Of a DNA stretch of 64,000 nt, positions 9,758 to 18,313 are shown piece by piece. Every line of letters starts with the position of its first letter. Within the stretch, counting starts at the first letter, position 1. Origin of the DNA: WJMT01 sp041686095 (GTDB taxonomy: Bacteria > Acidobacteriota > Aminicenantia > Aminicenantales > Aminicenantaceae); the NCBI GenBank assembly GCA_041686095.1, contig JAWLEN010000003.1, positions 1 to 64,000 on the forward strand. Direction: 5' to 3'. The translations under genes and the position numbers were made by a program. The notes under the pieces are model-generated. The model saw only the letters and a list, made by a program, of their open reading frames with translations, did no database searches and was not told the DNA's origin.

Positions 9758-10459
9758 TCACTTCACTTTAAATTTGGCATAAATCCATTCAAGAAGATCC
9801 TCAAAAAAGTTAATAACGTCTTTAAAATTCAGTTCTCTCTTTAAATCAGGCATGAGAGAGGGATTCTCCTTAATGAATGAAATCCCTTCTTCTAACTGGA
9901 AGGCTGCGGTTGGCGGATCATCGAAAATAGCGTCTTTAGATTTTGCGTTCTTGTAGACATCTTCTATTTTTAAATCCGAATAATTTTTAAACAGGAAATA
10001 AGTATCAATGAAATCCTTTGGTTCGGTCCTGCTCACAATGCAGCTCAATTTATTTGAGGCGATGTTATCGATATTATCAATTAAGATGCTTTGGTCATTT
10101 TCAAATTCCACTCTTTCCCTATTTTTTTTGTTTGAAAGGGCATCGATAACAAAGTCAACTTTGGTTCCCTCAATGAGAAAAGATAAAAAATTAGGACCTT
10201 GCTTAATTTTTGAACATGTTTCTTTCCAAGAGGATCTCAACCAGTAGTCAATTTCAGAAAAGTCCACTGATTGTAAAGAGAATAAGTCTAGATCATCTGA
10301 GACTCTATGGTAAAGATAAAAAACAGATAGAGCCGTGCCGCCTGTTAAAAAAAAGGATTCTCTGATAAAGGGGTGAGTCAGAAATTTAAGAAGTATTTCT
10401 CTCTGAATAGGAGATGCATAGCAATTTTTATTTTCTTTTGGTTTTTCCATAGACTTCAA
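9758..10459 (-). CDS. Nucleotidyltransferase toxin, AbiEii-like (module 2)
   Basis: Second AbiEii-type nucleotidyltransferase, only distantly similar to module 1. Motifs are TGGTALS (39-45) and D56-x-D58 (SDDLDLF), followed by a conserved FVIDAL strand that could hold the third acidic residue. A later segment (SRTEPKDFIDTYFLF) resembles the family's R-x-x-x-K-D-F-x-D motif, also seen in module 1 as QRGSAKDFVDLFFLL. Its start overlaps the upstream small gene by 32 bases (an ATG at 10450 would shorten this), so the pair is co-transcribed with the small gene first. It faces module 1 tail to tail, 82 bases apart. Predicted toxin or defence effector; target unknown. Confidence 0.78.
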   Translation of the reverse strand: MKSMEKPKENKNCYASPIQREILLKFLTHPFIRESFFLTGGTALSVFYLYHRVSDDLDLFSLQSVDFSEIDYWLRSSWKETCSKIKQGPNFLSFLIEGTKVDFVIDALSNKKNRERVEFENDQSILIDNIDNIASNKLSCIVSRTEPKDFIDTYFLFKNYSDLKIEDVYKNAKSKDAIFDDPPTAAFQLEEGISFIKENPSLMPDLKRELNFKDVINFFEDLLEWIYAKFKVK

Positions 10460-10697
10460 CGATCCTTTTCCATTTTTTTTTGGAATAAGGAGTCAATCTG
10501 ATTTCAGGCAATATGTCAGCAATTTCCTGGAGGGAGAAGTACTCAAGAGTATCGACAACCCGGCCATTCTCTAAAAATCTTTTCAACACCCAAGTATAAA
10601 TTTTTTTTGATTTTTTGCTTTTTTTAATGAATTTTTTCAGATTTTTTTCATTTTTTAATTGAGGATAATCCCAGAAAACAGCTTCTAAATGATTCAT
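10428..10697 (-). CDS. Small partner of nucleotidyltransferase toxin (module 2)
   Basis: 89-residue, very lysine-rich protein beginning MNHLEAVFWDYPQL. It shares the N-terminal FWD motif with the module 1 partner and has helical segments, ending with a basic tail. Overlap with the nucleotidyltransferase gene and its upstream position suggest antitoxin and autoregulator. The promoter at 10707-10736 places the transcript start about three bases before its ATG, and no Shine-Dalgarno is visible. Little else can be said from sequence. Confidence 0.65.
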   Translation of the reverse strand: MNHLEAVFWDYPQLKNEKNLKKFIKKSKKSKKIYTWVLKRFLENGRVVDTLEYFSLQEIADILPEIRLTPYSKKKWKRIVEVYGKTKRK

Positions 10698-10706
10698 ATC
10701 GCTTGT

Positions 10707-10736
10707 ATTATAACAATATATTCATTTTTCTTCCAA
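10707..10736 (-). promoter_or_regulatory. Sigma70-type promoter of toxin module 2
   Basis: On the minus strand, TTGGAA and a perfect TATAAT are 18 bases apart, and TATAAT ends nine bases before the ATG at 10697. The predicted start leaves a leader of only a few bases. Confidence 0.5.
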
Positions 10737-10761
10737 ACAAAAGAAAAAGGGAACCAAAAAA

Positions 10762-13700
10762 CTATTGATCCAGTTTTTTCACTTCAGTCAAAAGTGTCTT
10801 GATTTGTGATAAATACTGGTCCAGCATGGACTGAAGCTCTTCATGACGCTCATAGGCATCTTTTCCGGGTTTCTGGTCAGCCCGGTTGAGCATGGAGTAA
10901 AGGTATTCGATCTGGTCGATGAGCATGGGCTGGGGATAGCGGATATCATCACGGGTTACCAGTTTTTTCTTGATTTCAAGGAGTTTTTCTTTAAGCTCTT
11001 GGGCCTTTTCCTTTTGAGGAGCGGCTTCTTTGATTTTGTCAGTGAGCTTCTGGAGAGCTTTTTCCACTCTATAAGCAGCCAGGCGGGCCAAACTTAGAGT
11101 GTCTCTAATTTCAAGACTCAGTTTTTCTTGCTCTTTGATTGATTCCGGCGTAACTCCGTCTTCAAACACTCGGGGGTCGAGCCTCACTTCAAATTCGTGG
11201 ATTTGACTCCAATCTCCGATGGTGAGTTTGGCTTGGTAAGTTCCCACAGCCACCATGGGGCCTCCTCCAAAACCTTTTCTTCCTCTTGCTTGAGCGGAAG
11301 GCTGCCAGCCGCTTATGTGTCTCAAATCCCAGAGAAACCGGTGCATTCCTTGGGTTTGGAGCAGTCTGGGTTCGCCTTTTTGCTCTAAATGGAGCTGTGA
11401 CACATCCCAGGACCCAGGGGCGAGAGATTTTTGCTCGGGTTTGTTTTTTTGGCCGATAAAAGTGCGGAGGACATTTCCTTGTTCATCCTGGATTTCCAGC
11501 TTGATATCCTGGGAGACTTTTTCGGCAAGATAATAGTTGATAAAAGCGCCTGCGGGTTTGTATTCAGGATCTGCGGAAGAGCGTCTCCAGGACCAGTAGT
11601 GCCTCCGGTAGGTATTTCGAGGACTGAAAAGGACATATGGGGCCTGTTTTGTCTGTTCATCCCATTGGTAAAGGGGAGTGAGGTCATCCAGGATCCAGAA
11701 AGAGCGTCCCATAGTGGACAGCACCAGGTCTTGACGGTGAATCTTGATGTCTGTGACCGGAGTGGCCGGGAGATTGAGCTGAAAAGGCTGCCAGTTCTTT
11801 CCATCATCAAAAGAGATGAACATGCCGAACTCAGTCCCCACATAAAGGAGTCTTTCTCTGTTGGGATCTTCACGGACCACTCTTGTGGGATAGTCCACAG
11901 GAATGCCGTTTTCTCCATCGGTCAAGCGCATCCAAGACTTCCCGTAATCTTCGGTTTTGTAAACATAAGGTTCCCAGTCATCCAGAAGATACCGGTACAC
12001 CGCTGCATAAGCTTTCCCGGGTCTGTGAGGGGAAGCTTCAATGGTCTGGACCCTTCCTCCTGGAGGCAGAGTAGGGGGAGTCACTTCGGTCCAGGTCTTG
12101 CCGTTGTCTCTGGTTATGTGAATAGGTCCGTCATTGGCACCCACCCAGATGACTCCTTTTTCCAGAGGCGATTCCTGAACCGCATAGATGGTGGAGTAGA
12201 ATTCTTCTCCGGTGATATCCCGGGTTATGGGAGTCCCGGAGATGACTTGTTTGGATGGGTCAAATGCGGTGAGATCCGGTGAGATGGTCTCCCAGGTCAC
12301 GCCTTCGTCTGTGGTCCGGTGAAGAAACTGGGAGGCAAAATACACCACATTTGGGTCGTGAGGGGAGATATGAATGGGGGAGACCCTCTGGAACCGGTAT
12401 TTCAAGTCTTTGGGATTGTGCCCATATATGTACTGGGCGCCCACATAATACTGCTTTTCCTGTCCTGTGTTTTTGTTGTATCTTCCGAAGCGTCCTTTGC
12501 AGTTGGCATACACAATATCCGGATTTCCCGGTTTAGGAACCGCCGGGCCGGTCTCACAACCTCCCACAGAAAGCCAGAAGCCAGAGGCTCCGGTCGGGGA
12601 AGTGTAGGGGGGAAGGCTGGGAACCGCAATAGTGGAGTTGTCCTGCTGTCCGGCATAAAGCCAGTAGGGGAACTGGTCATCCACATTCACCTGGTAGAGC
12701 TCGGCTGTGGGCTGGTTGTGCTGGGTGGACCAGGTTTTTCCGCCGTCCCGTGTGACATTGGCGCCCCCGTCATTGGACTGGATGAAAAGGTCGGGATTGT
12801 GAGGGTTGATCCACATATCGTGATTGTCTCCGTGAGGAGTGGAGTGCCTTGTCCAGGTTTTACCTCCATCAGTGGATTTGTAATAGCGGGGGGAATTGAC
12901 ATACAGGATGTTGGCATCTGTGGGATCAACATCAATATTGGTGTAGTAAAAAGGCCGGTCCAGAAGCTCTTTTTTGGCGGAGATGAGCTCAAAGCTCTGT
13001 CCCCGGTCTTTGGAGAGGTAAACACCTCCTCCGGGAAGTGCTTCAATAAGAACATAAACAACATCAGGATCAGCGGGCGTTACAGCCAGGTCGCTTTTTC
13101 CAACCAAACCCTGGGGAAGTCCATTAGAGAGCTTTGTCCAGGTGTCGCCGCCGTCGGAAGACTTATAGATCCCGCCTTCTTTGCCTCCGCTGATAATGGT
13201 CCAGGGTTTGCGCTCGCCTCGCCACAGGCATGCGTATATCTCATCCGGATTATCCGGAACCAGCTCCAAATCTATAGCCCCTGTTTTATCAGAAACATAA
13301 AGGACTTTTTCCCAGCTATTCCCGCCGTCTTGGGTTCGGAACACACCCCGGACCGGATTGGATCCAAAAGCATGGCCCAGAGCCGCCGCAAAAACAATAT
13401 CAGGGTTCTGAGGATGGATCTCCACCGCACCGATCTGTCCGGCCTGTCTGAGTCCCACAAAATTCCAGGTCTTTCCTTCGTCTGTGGACTTGTACACTCC
13501 GCGGCCTGTGATGACATTGCTCCGGATCCCGTCTGAGCCGGTCCCCACATAGATAATTTTTGGATCTGAGGGAGCCACGCGGATGGCGCCGATAGAGCCG
13601 GTTTCCAGAAATCCGTCAGTGATGTTGATCCAGCTCTGTCCGTAGTCTGTGGTCTTCCACACACCGCCCCCGGTACTTCCCATGTAAAAAGTAGAAGGCT

Positions 13701-13869
13701 CTGAGGGCACTCCTGTGACAGCTGTGACGCGGCCTCCTCTTGAGGGACCCACACACCGGTATTTTAAGTCTTTAAAATAAAGCGATTCCTCGGAGGCAGA
13801 AGAATAATCAGTCATAAAAAGAAAAGAAAGAACAACAGTGAATAATAACAGTGAAGTGATTTTTTTCAT
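10762..13869 (-). CDS. Secreted sortilin/VPS10-like beta-propeller protein with Asp-box repeats
   Basis: Exported protein of about 1035 aa. The start at 13869 is preferred over the ATG at 13881 because GAGGT lies about seven bases before it and a signal peptide begins there (MKKITSLLLFTV). At least 11 Asp-box motifs (S/T-x-D-x-G-x-T/S-W, e.g. STDEGKTW, SSDGGDTW, TRDNGKTW) run over residues 75-700, giving a VPS10/sialidase-like propeller. The last 300 residues hold a beta domain and a helical C-terminus. Such proteins are often annotated as glycosyl hydrolases in Acidobacteriota and Bacteroidota, but I see no catalytic residues; a binding or protein-processing role is equally possible. It is downstream of the S9 peptidase gene on the same strand. 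Confidence 0.88.
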   Translation of the reverse strand: MKKITSLLLFTVVLSFLFMTDYSSASEESLYFKDLKYRCVGPSRGGRVTAVTGVPSEPSTFYMGSTGGGVWKTTDYGQSWINITDGFLETGSIGAIRVAPSDPKIIYVGTGSDGIRSNVITGRGVYKSTDEGKTWNFVGLRQAGQIGAVEIHPQNPDIVFAAALGHAFGSNPVRGVFRTQDGGNSWEKVLYVSDKTGAIDLELVPDNPDEIYACLWRGERKPWTIISGGKEGGIYKSSDGGDTWTKLSNGLPQGLVGKSDLAVTPADPDVVYVLIEALPGGGVYLSKDRGQSFELISAKKELLDRPFYYTNIDVDPTDANILYVNSPRYYKSTDGGKTWTRHSTPHGDNHDMWINPHNPDLFIQSNDGGANVTRDGGKTWSTQHNQPTAELYQVNVDDQFPYWLYAGQQDNSTIAVPSLPPYTSPTGASGFWLSVGGCETGPAVPKPGNPDIVYANCKGRFGRYNKNTGQEKQYYVGAQYIYGHNPKDLKYRFQRVSPIHISPHDPNVVYFASQFLHRTTDEGVTWETISPDLTAFDPSKQVISGTPITRDITGEEFYSTIYAVQESPLEKGVIWVGANDGPIHITRDNGKTWTEVTPPTLPPGGRVQTIEASPHRPGKAYAAVYRYLLDDWEPYVYKTEDYGKSWMRLTDGENGIPVDYPTRVVREDPNRERLLYVGTEFGMFISFDDGKNWQPFQLNLPATPVTDIKIHRQDLVLSTMGRSFWILDDLTPLYQWDEQTKQAPYVLFSPRNTYRRHYWSWRRSSADPEYKPAGAFINYYLAEKVSQDIKLEIQDEQGNVLRTFIGQKNKPEQKSLAPGSWDVSQLHLEQKGEPRLLQTQGMHRFLWDLRHISGWQPSAQARGRKGFGGGPMVAVGTYQAKLTIGDWSQIHEFEVRLDPRVFEDGVTPESIKEQEKLSLEIRDTLSLARLAAYRVEKALQKLTDKIKEAAPQKEKAQELKEKLLEIKKKLVTRDDIRYPQPMLIDQIEYLYSMLNRADQKPGKDAYERHEELQSMLDQYLSQIKTLLTEVKKLDQ

Positions 13870-13938
13870 GTTTAACCTCATTTATTTATTGATTTTTATT
13901 TTTTTACTTTTCTATAATGAATGTAATATAATAGAGAC

Positions 13939-14005
13939 GCTGGCTGGAGAGGAATCCTCCTTAGCCCCGCTTCCTTTTCTAAACCTTGGCGCCTCGACAG
14001 CCAGC
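13939..14005. repeat. Inverted repeat between S9 peptidase and propeller genes
   Basis: GCTGGCTG (13939-13946) pairs with CAGCCAGC (13998-14005) around a 51-base loop that holds a smaller palindrome, GAGGAATCCTC. A T-run follows on the plus strand only. It does not match repeat groups A, B or C. It may attenuate read-through between the two minus-strand genes, but the loop is long for a terminator. Confidence 0.5.
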
Positions 14006-14023
14006 CTTTTTTATTGGTAATGA

Positions 14024-16924
14024 TTATTTCTCTTCTTCTTTCTCAGTTTCTTTTTTCTTGAGTATTTCAGCAGTACGTTCTTTTATGTGTTCTTCAAGTT
14101 CCAGATGGGGGATTCCCTGTTTCAGCCAGGTGGGAGCAGGTTTTCCCAGCAGATGATGGTCAAAAAATTCTCGCATCCGCACAGTGTAGTCTTTTTGGTT
14201 GGCTGGTTTTCTCAGGCCGTGGTTTTCTCCTTTATACTGAAGCATGACCACTGGCTTTTTGAGCTGGCGCAGGGTGTTGAAATATTCGATTCCCTGATTC
14301 CAGTCCACAGCTCCGTCTTTGTCATTGTGAAGGATGATCAGAGGAGTGGTGACGTTTTTAGCGTGGTACACCGGGGAATTTCGGGCATAGGCATCCAGAT
14401 TTTCCAGATAATTTCCTTTGAACCGGCCCTGGCTCGATTCAAAGATAGGCTGGTTGGCAGAACCTGAATTCCAGTAAATAGAGCTGTACATAGAGATCAT
14501 GTTGGTGAGCGGGGCTCCAGCCACAGCTGCTTTAAAAAGGTCGGTCTGGGTGATCAAAAAAGCGGTTTGATATCCACCCCAGGAATGTCCGTGGATACCG
14601 ATCCTGTCTTTGTCCACCACTCCGGTTTCAACCGCAGCTTGAACTGCGGGAATCACACAGTTGACGGCGGATATTCCGGGGTCATTGATTTCATAGACTA
14701 TATCAGGCATGAGAACAGCATATCCCAGGCTGGAGTAGACAGATTTATTAAAACCTCGGGCTGAAGGCATGAAGTAGCGGTTCAGACTCTGAGAGAGCTT
14801 TTCGTAAATATAGACGATAGTAGGATAGGATTGTCCTTTTTCATAATCGGCAGGAAGAAAAAGCGAGGCCTGGAGCCGGTCTCCGTTTTGGCTCTCATAA
14901 TCGACCAGCATGGAGCCTGAGGACCATAAAAAGTCAGACTGCTGGGGATTGGCATGGGTTAGTTTTTGTCCGTTTTGCAGAGTGGAGTCAGTGACATAAA
15001 AGTCAGGATAATCCTTATATGTTTGTTTGGTGTAGAGAAAAACATCCGTGTCTTTAGCTTTTTGGATAGAAAAATTAGCGTCATCCCATAAAAGCAGTTT
15101 GGCTCCAGGTTTCTTCTTTTTGACCAGAGCAATGCCTCCTTTTTTATTCCATTCACCGTATGCCGTGAAATATTGGGGTTTTTCAAGATCAATGCCTTTT
15201 TCCTCAGGGTCCAGACGGAAGCGTCTGGAGAACCGAATTTGTTTTGTTTTTCCTATTTGGGTGAGGTTAAGTCCTTTTCCTCCATGCACGGGAACACCCC
15301 ACACATCCCAGTTGTCATAGAGCAGCACAGATTTTCCTTCTTTTTCCCATCCTATAGGATAAACAGGGGGATCCTTTACATTGTGGTCGTCTTCTGTATC
15401 GATGAATGAAGTGGGAACTTTTTCTGTGATATTGAATTTTTTTCCAGTGGGTATCTCATAGGTGTAAAAGTCTCCGTTCTGGTAGAAAAGAAAGTGGGTT
15501 CCGTCTGGTGAAGGGGAGAAGTACCACCGGCATTTTTCAAGAGCCAGCTCTCTTTTTCCGGTTTTTATGTTGATGACATAGATGTCTTGATGTCTTCTTC
15601 CATACAAATTGGCATCCAGCTCGTATTTTTTTCGGTCAAATCCTATGGCCCATTTGTGTTTGGGAGCTGGGGAAACCTCTCTGACTTTTTCATCAGCGAG
15701 CCGGATGAATTTTTTCTCTTTGAGGTTATAAACAGACAAAAAACTAAATTTTTCATCTCTTTTTTCTTGAACCTGCTGCATGGACTGGAGTCTTTTGTCC
15801 AGCCAGTGCCAGATCACAAGATCAGGAAGGTCCTGTTTATCGATTTCTTTTTCTGGTTTCTTTTCAGGAGCTGGGTTTTTTTCAGGTTCTTCTTTTTTCT
15901 TCTCAGACTCTTCTTCCGGCTTTTCTTCTTGTTCTTTTTTCTTGACTTCGTGGATTCCGAAAAGAACAGCGGAGAGGTCCTCAGTCCACAGAGGATTCCG
16001 GTTCGGGCTTATGGTCATTCCCTCAGGAAAGTTTGGATCTTCATGGGGATTGTAGCTGAATTTTTCAGGTGATTCCGAGTCAAATCCTTGGAAGCCCACC
16101 ACACTGTAGATATTATCTTCATACTGTTTATCTTCTTTTCCTTTGAGTGCCGCTAGTCCATCTCCTTTTTCGGTCCAGGTTAGTTTTGTATATTCATTCT
16201 CATCACTGTCTAGAGGAAGAATCACCCCTGTTTTCATGTTTCGTAATTGGACTCCGTTTCCTGTTTTTCCCTTAGCATCGATGAGATAGGCAAGCCATCT
16301 TCCTTTTTTATCAAAGGCGAATTCAGCCACATTTCCCAGATTCAGTTGACCGGAGGTTTCGAGATTCTGAAGAATCAGGTCGGTCCCTTTCCATTTGTCT
16401 TCATTTTTGGACTGTTCTTCAATGGGATATTTGTGGAAGGCGATCCAATGAGGATTTTCCCCTGAAAAAGAAAAATTTTGGATCTTTTCGATTTCTTTTT
16501 TTTCTCCGGATTCAAGGTTCAACAAGGCGGCTGAGTTATAGGTCTTTTTTTTCTGTTTTTGAAGTTTTCTGGCTTCTTCCCTAGTTGGATACACCGTGTA
16601 GGCAAGCCATTGGGAATCTTCTGAGAAACTGATGGCACTAGAGGAAGAGTAAGCCGGAGGCTCTCCTATGTCAAAGCTAAATTCTTTGTCCTGTTTGGTG
16701 TTTTTCACCATGAGTTTTCCATTTCCTTCCTGGGGGGCGAGATAATAAGCAAACCAGGTGCCGTCAGGGGAGAGGGTGGCGCCCCGGATGCTCTTCCATG
16801 CCATGATATCTGCGATATCCTTAATGGGTTTCAGCTCTTTTTCTTGTGTATAAGCCAGGTCCAACAAAGATAAAGACAAAACAAGAAATAGTAAAAGTTT
16901 TAAAACGGAAAATATTTTTTTCAT
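14024..16924 (-). CDS. S9 family (prolyl oligopeptidase-like) peptidase
   Basis: Secreted serine peptidase of 966 aa. A signal peptide occupies residues 1-26, then a WD40-like propeller that gates the active site (about 30-650), then the alpha/beta-hydrolase domain. The catalytic triad is visible: Ser781 in GHSWGGY, Asp870 in HNDKDGAV and His902 in ENHGLRK. An unusual Glu/Lys/Pro-rich linker of about 45 residues (near 325-370) interrupts the propeller and should be exposed. The C-terminus is charged (KKKETEKEEEK). GGAGGT lies about eight bases before the ATG. Expected to degrade short, perhaps proline-containing peptides in the periplasm or outside; it may work with the co-oriented propeller gene. 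Confidence 0.93.
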   Translation of the reverse strand: MKKIFSVLKLLLFLVLSLSLLDLAYTQEKELKPIKDIADIMAWKSIRGATLSPDGTWFAYYLAPQEGNGKLMVKNTKQDKEFSFDIGEPPAYSSSSAISFSEDSQWLAYTVYPTREEARKLQKQKKKTYNSAALLNLESGEKKEIEKIQNFSFSGENPHWIAFHKYPIEEQSKNEDKWKGTDLILQNLETSGQLNLGNVAEFAFDKKGRWLAYLIDAKGKTGNGVQLRNMKTGVILPLDSDENEYTKLTWTEKGDGLAALKGKEDKQYEDNIYSVVGFQGFDSESPEKFSYNPHEDPNFPEGMTISPNRNPLWTEDLSAVLFGIHEVKKKEQEEKPEEESEKKKEEPEKNPAPEKKPEKEIDKQDLPDLVIWHWLDKRLQSMQQVQEKRDEKFSFLSVYNLKEKKFIRLADEKVREVSPAPKHKWAIGFDRKKYELDANLYGRRHQDIYVINIKTGKRELALEKCRWYFSPSPDGTHFLFYQNGDFYTYEIPTGKKFNITEKVPTSFIDTEDDHNVKDPPVYPIGWEKEGKSVLLYDNWDVWGVPVHGGKGLNLTQIGKTKQIRFSRRFRLDPEEKGIDLEKPQYFTAYGEWNKKGGIALVKKKKPGAKLLLWDDANFSIQKAKDTDVFLYTKQTYKDYPDFYVTDSTLQNGQKLTHANPQQSDFLWSSGSMLVDYESQNGDRLQASLFLPADYEKGQSYPTIVYIYEKLSQSLNRYFMPSARGFNKSVYSSLGYAVLMPDIVYEINDPGISAVNCVIPAVQAAVETGVVDKDRIGIHGHSWGGYQTAFLITQTDLFKAAVAGAPLTNMISMYSSIYWNSGSANQPIFESSQGRFKGNYLENLDAYARNSPVYHAKNVTTPLIILHNDKDGAVDWNQGIEYFNTLRQLKKPVVMLQYKGENHGLRKPANQKDYTVRMREFFDHHLLGKPAPTWLKQGIPHLELEEHIKERTAEILKKKETEKEEEK

Positions 16925-16973
16925 TTCATACCTCCAGATCCTTAATCTTTATATTCTATCTTGCACGAAATTA

Positions 16974-17070
16974 ATAAAACTGAAACTCAGGTGTGGCTGA
17001 AGCAACTTTGAAGAAAAATGGCGTTAAAAATCTGAACGGAGCGTAAGCCACATTTGAGTTTCAGTTTATT
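16974..17070. repeat. Short group C palindrome
   Basis: Arms of about 25 bases, GAAACTCAGGTGTGGCT on the left and AGCCACATTTGAGTTTC on the right with AATAAACT-like extensions, enclose about 50 bases that include GGCGTTAAAAATCT, a group C core motif. The arm sequence differs from full-length group C copies (GAAATTTGGGT), yet it is still self-complementary. The right arm overlaps the stop codon of the gene ending at 17066. It may serve as that gene's transcription end. Confidence 0.75.
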
Positions 17071-17896
17071 GCACACTTTCTATTTTCTCATTGTTTTCTA
17101 ATTGAGAATAGTCGAATTCAGATCCCAATAAACTGTGAGGAATTAAAAAAACAATCAACATCACACAAGAGGCAGCCAGAATCCACCGGCGGGATGTTTT
17201 TTTGTTTTTTTTCCGGCTGGCCCAAAGAGCGATGATCCAAAACAAAAGAGCAACCAGCGTTTTGGTGTCAGTGAGGTCCTTGCCCAAAGGGAAACCGGTC
17301 CAAAAAGACCCAAAAGAAAATTTTTGCATGATGGGACCGAATATCATTCCTCCTATAAAGAGAAAAACCACTGCCCAAATAGCTAATCTTTTTGGGTTTG
17401 AGTTAGGGATCAAAGATTCCAATCCGGAGCGGATGGAAAAAAGAAAAGCAGCGAATATAAATAAAATATGAATGAGGACTATGGATGATGGGACTGGTCC
17501 TTTAAACCGTATGACCACAGGTGTTTTTCCTGATAAAGAGACCGTCTGATAGGTACTTTTAAGCAGGACTTTATACTCTAACTTTCCTGCAGGAGGCTGT
17601 TTGGGAAGAGAGCCTACAAGGTAATCTCCTTCTCTTGTCATTTCTTTTTTTATCCATTCATTTTGGGATCTGAAAATTCGAAATAAGACAGAGCCTTGAA
17701 TATTCTTCTCCGGCACATGGATTTTGATTTGGTAGTCTTCTGTATTCACATGACTTCTTTCCAGCTTATACTTTATTTCTGTGTCTCTGATTTGGGTCTG
17801 TCCTTGGATCGGATAAGTGGGACCTGTGGTCCTTTGATAGACAAGCACAAAAGCGGTTATGAGGAAGGCTAGAAGCCAAAGCAGAATTTTCTTCAT
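17066..17896 (-). CDS. Membrane protein of unknown function
   Basis: 276-residue protein I do not recognise. One N-terminal membrane helix (1-20) leads to an extracytoplasmic beta-rich domain (about 25-135). Four more hydrophobic helices follow (around 137-155, 170-187, 207-223 and 236-256), then a short polar tail. No metal-binding or catalytic motif stands out. A beta domain attached to a helix bundle suggests an envelope sensor or assembly factor, but that is speculation. The start codon region lies in the left arm of a group A palindrome (TCCTGAA ... TTCAGGA), which would also bury its weak CAGG ribosome binding site. Confidence 0.7.
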   Translation of the reverse strand: MKKILLWLLAFLITAFVLVYQRTTGPTYPIQGQTQIRDTEIKYKLERSHVNTEDYQIKIHVPEKNIQGSVLFRIFRSQNEWIKKEMTREGDYLVGSLPKQPPAGKLEYKVLLKSTYQTVSLSGKTPVVIRFKGPVPSSIVLIHILFIFAAFLFSIRSGLESLIPNSNPKRLAIWAVVFLFIGGMIFGPIMQKFSFGSFWTGFPLGKDLTDTKTLVALLFWIIALWASRKKNKKTSRRWILAASCVMLIVFLIPHSLLGSEFDYSQLENNEKIESVQ

Positions 17897-18150
17897 CCTG
17901 AACTATTCATAAAAAAATGGTGATGTTAACATTATTAACTTATTTTAGGCGATAGGCAAAATTATTTTAAGAATATAAGTTGAATATATTTTCTTGGTTA
18001 TATATTTAATTTTAATCACCATTTTTTTACCTTTCAGGCGAGCCGATCTTGCCGTATCTGCTTCGTTGCAGGGCATTCGCAGTGAAGGACCACACCTTCA
18101 TGCCCTGCGCCTTGCATCTTCAGCAGCCTCGACTCGTGAATTATTCAGGA
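17896..18150. repeat. Group A structured repeat (copy A1)
   Basis: Nested palindrome in the 417-base gap before the CBM9-like gene. The outer arms are TCCTGAACTATTCA (17896-17909) and TGAATTATTCAGGA (18137-18150). The inner arms are 14 bases, perfect: AAAAAAATGGTGAT (17911-17924) and ATCACCATTTTTTT (18015-18028). A constant block CCTTTCAGGCGAGC follows, then a hairpin GCAGGGCAT/ATGCCCTGC with an ACCAC-containing loop, and the right end ACTCGTGAAT. Compared with copy A2 the arm sequences differ but remain paired. Confidence 0.8.
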
Positions 18151-18222
18151 TAAACATCGGTATTTTTCTAGTATTATAGGATAAGATTATACATAAAAAA
18201 TTAAAAGTAACAATAAATGATT

Positions 18223-18251
18223 TTGAAAATTTTCTGCTTTTCATTTAAAAT
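18223..18251 (+). promoter_or_regulatory. Sigma70-type promoter for the CBM9-like gene
   Basis: TTGAAA and TAAAAT are separated by 17 bases. The predicted transcript would carry a leader of about 55 bases that includes a strong GAAGGAGG ribosome binding site before the ATG at 18314, so this is a conventional leadered gene. Confidence 0.5.
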
Positions 18252-18313
18252 ATAAGTGTAATTATGAGCACCATTTTAAATCAGGAGAAATAAAAAGAGA
18301 GAAGGAGGCTGGA

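Noticed and set aside
8404..10760. tRNA-Thr as attachment site of an integrated element
   Set aside because: I found no second copy of the tRNA 3' end up to 10.8 kb and no integrase, so integration is not supported, although the toxin modules may still be acquired.
12319..13536. Long open frame antisense to the Asp-box propeller gene
   Set aside because: The frame is a shadow: the minus-strand product has a signal peptide and 11 Asp boxes, while the plus-strand reading has no domain or ribosome binding site.
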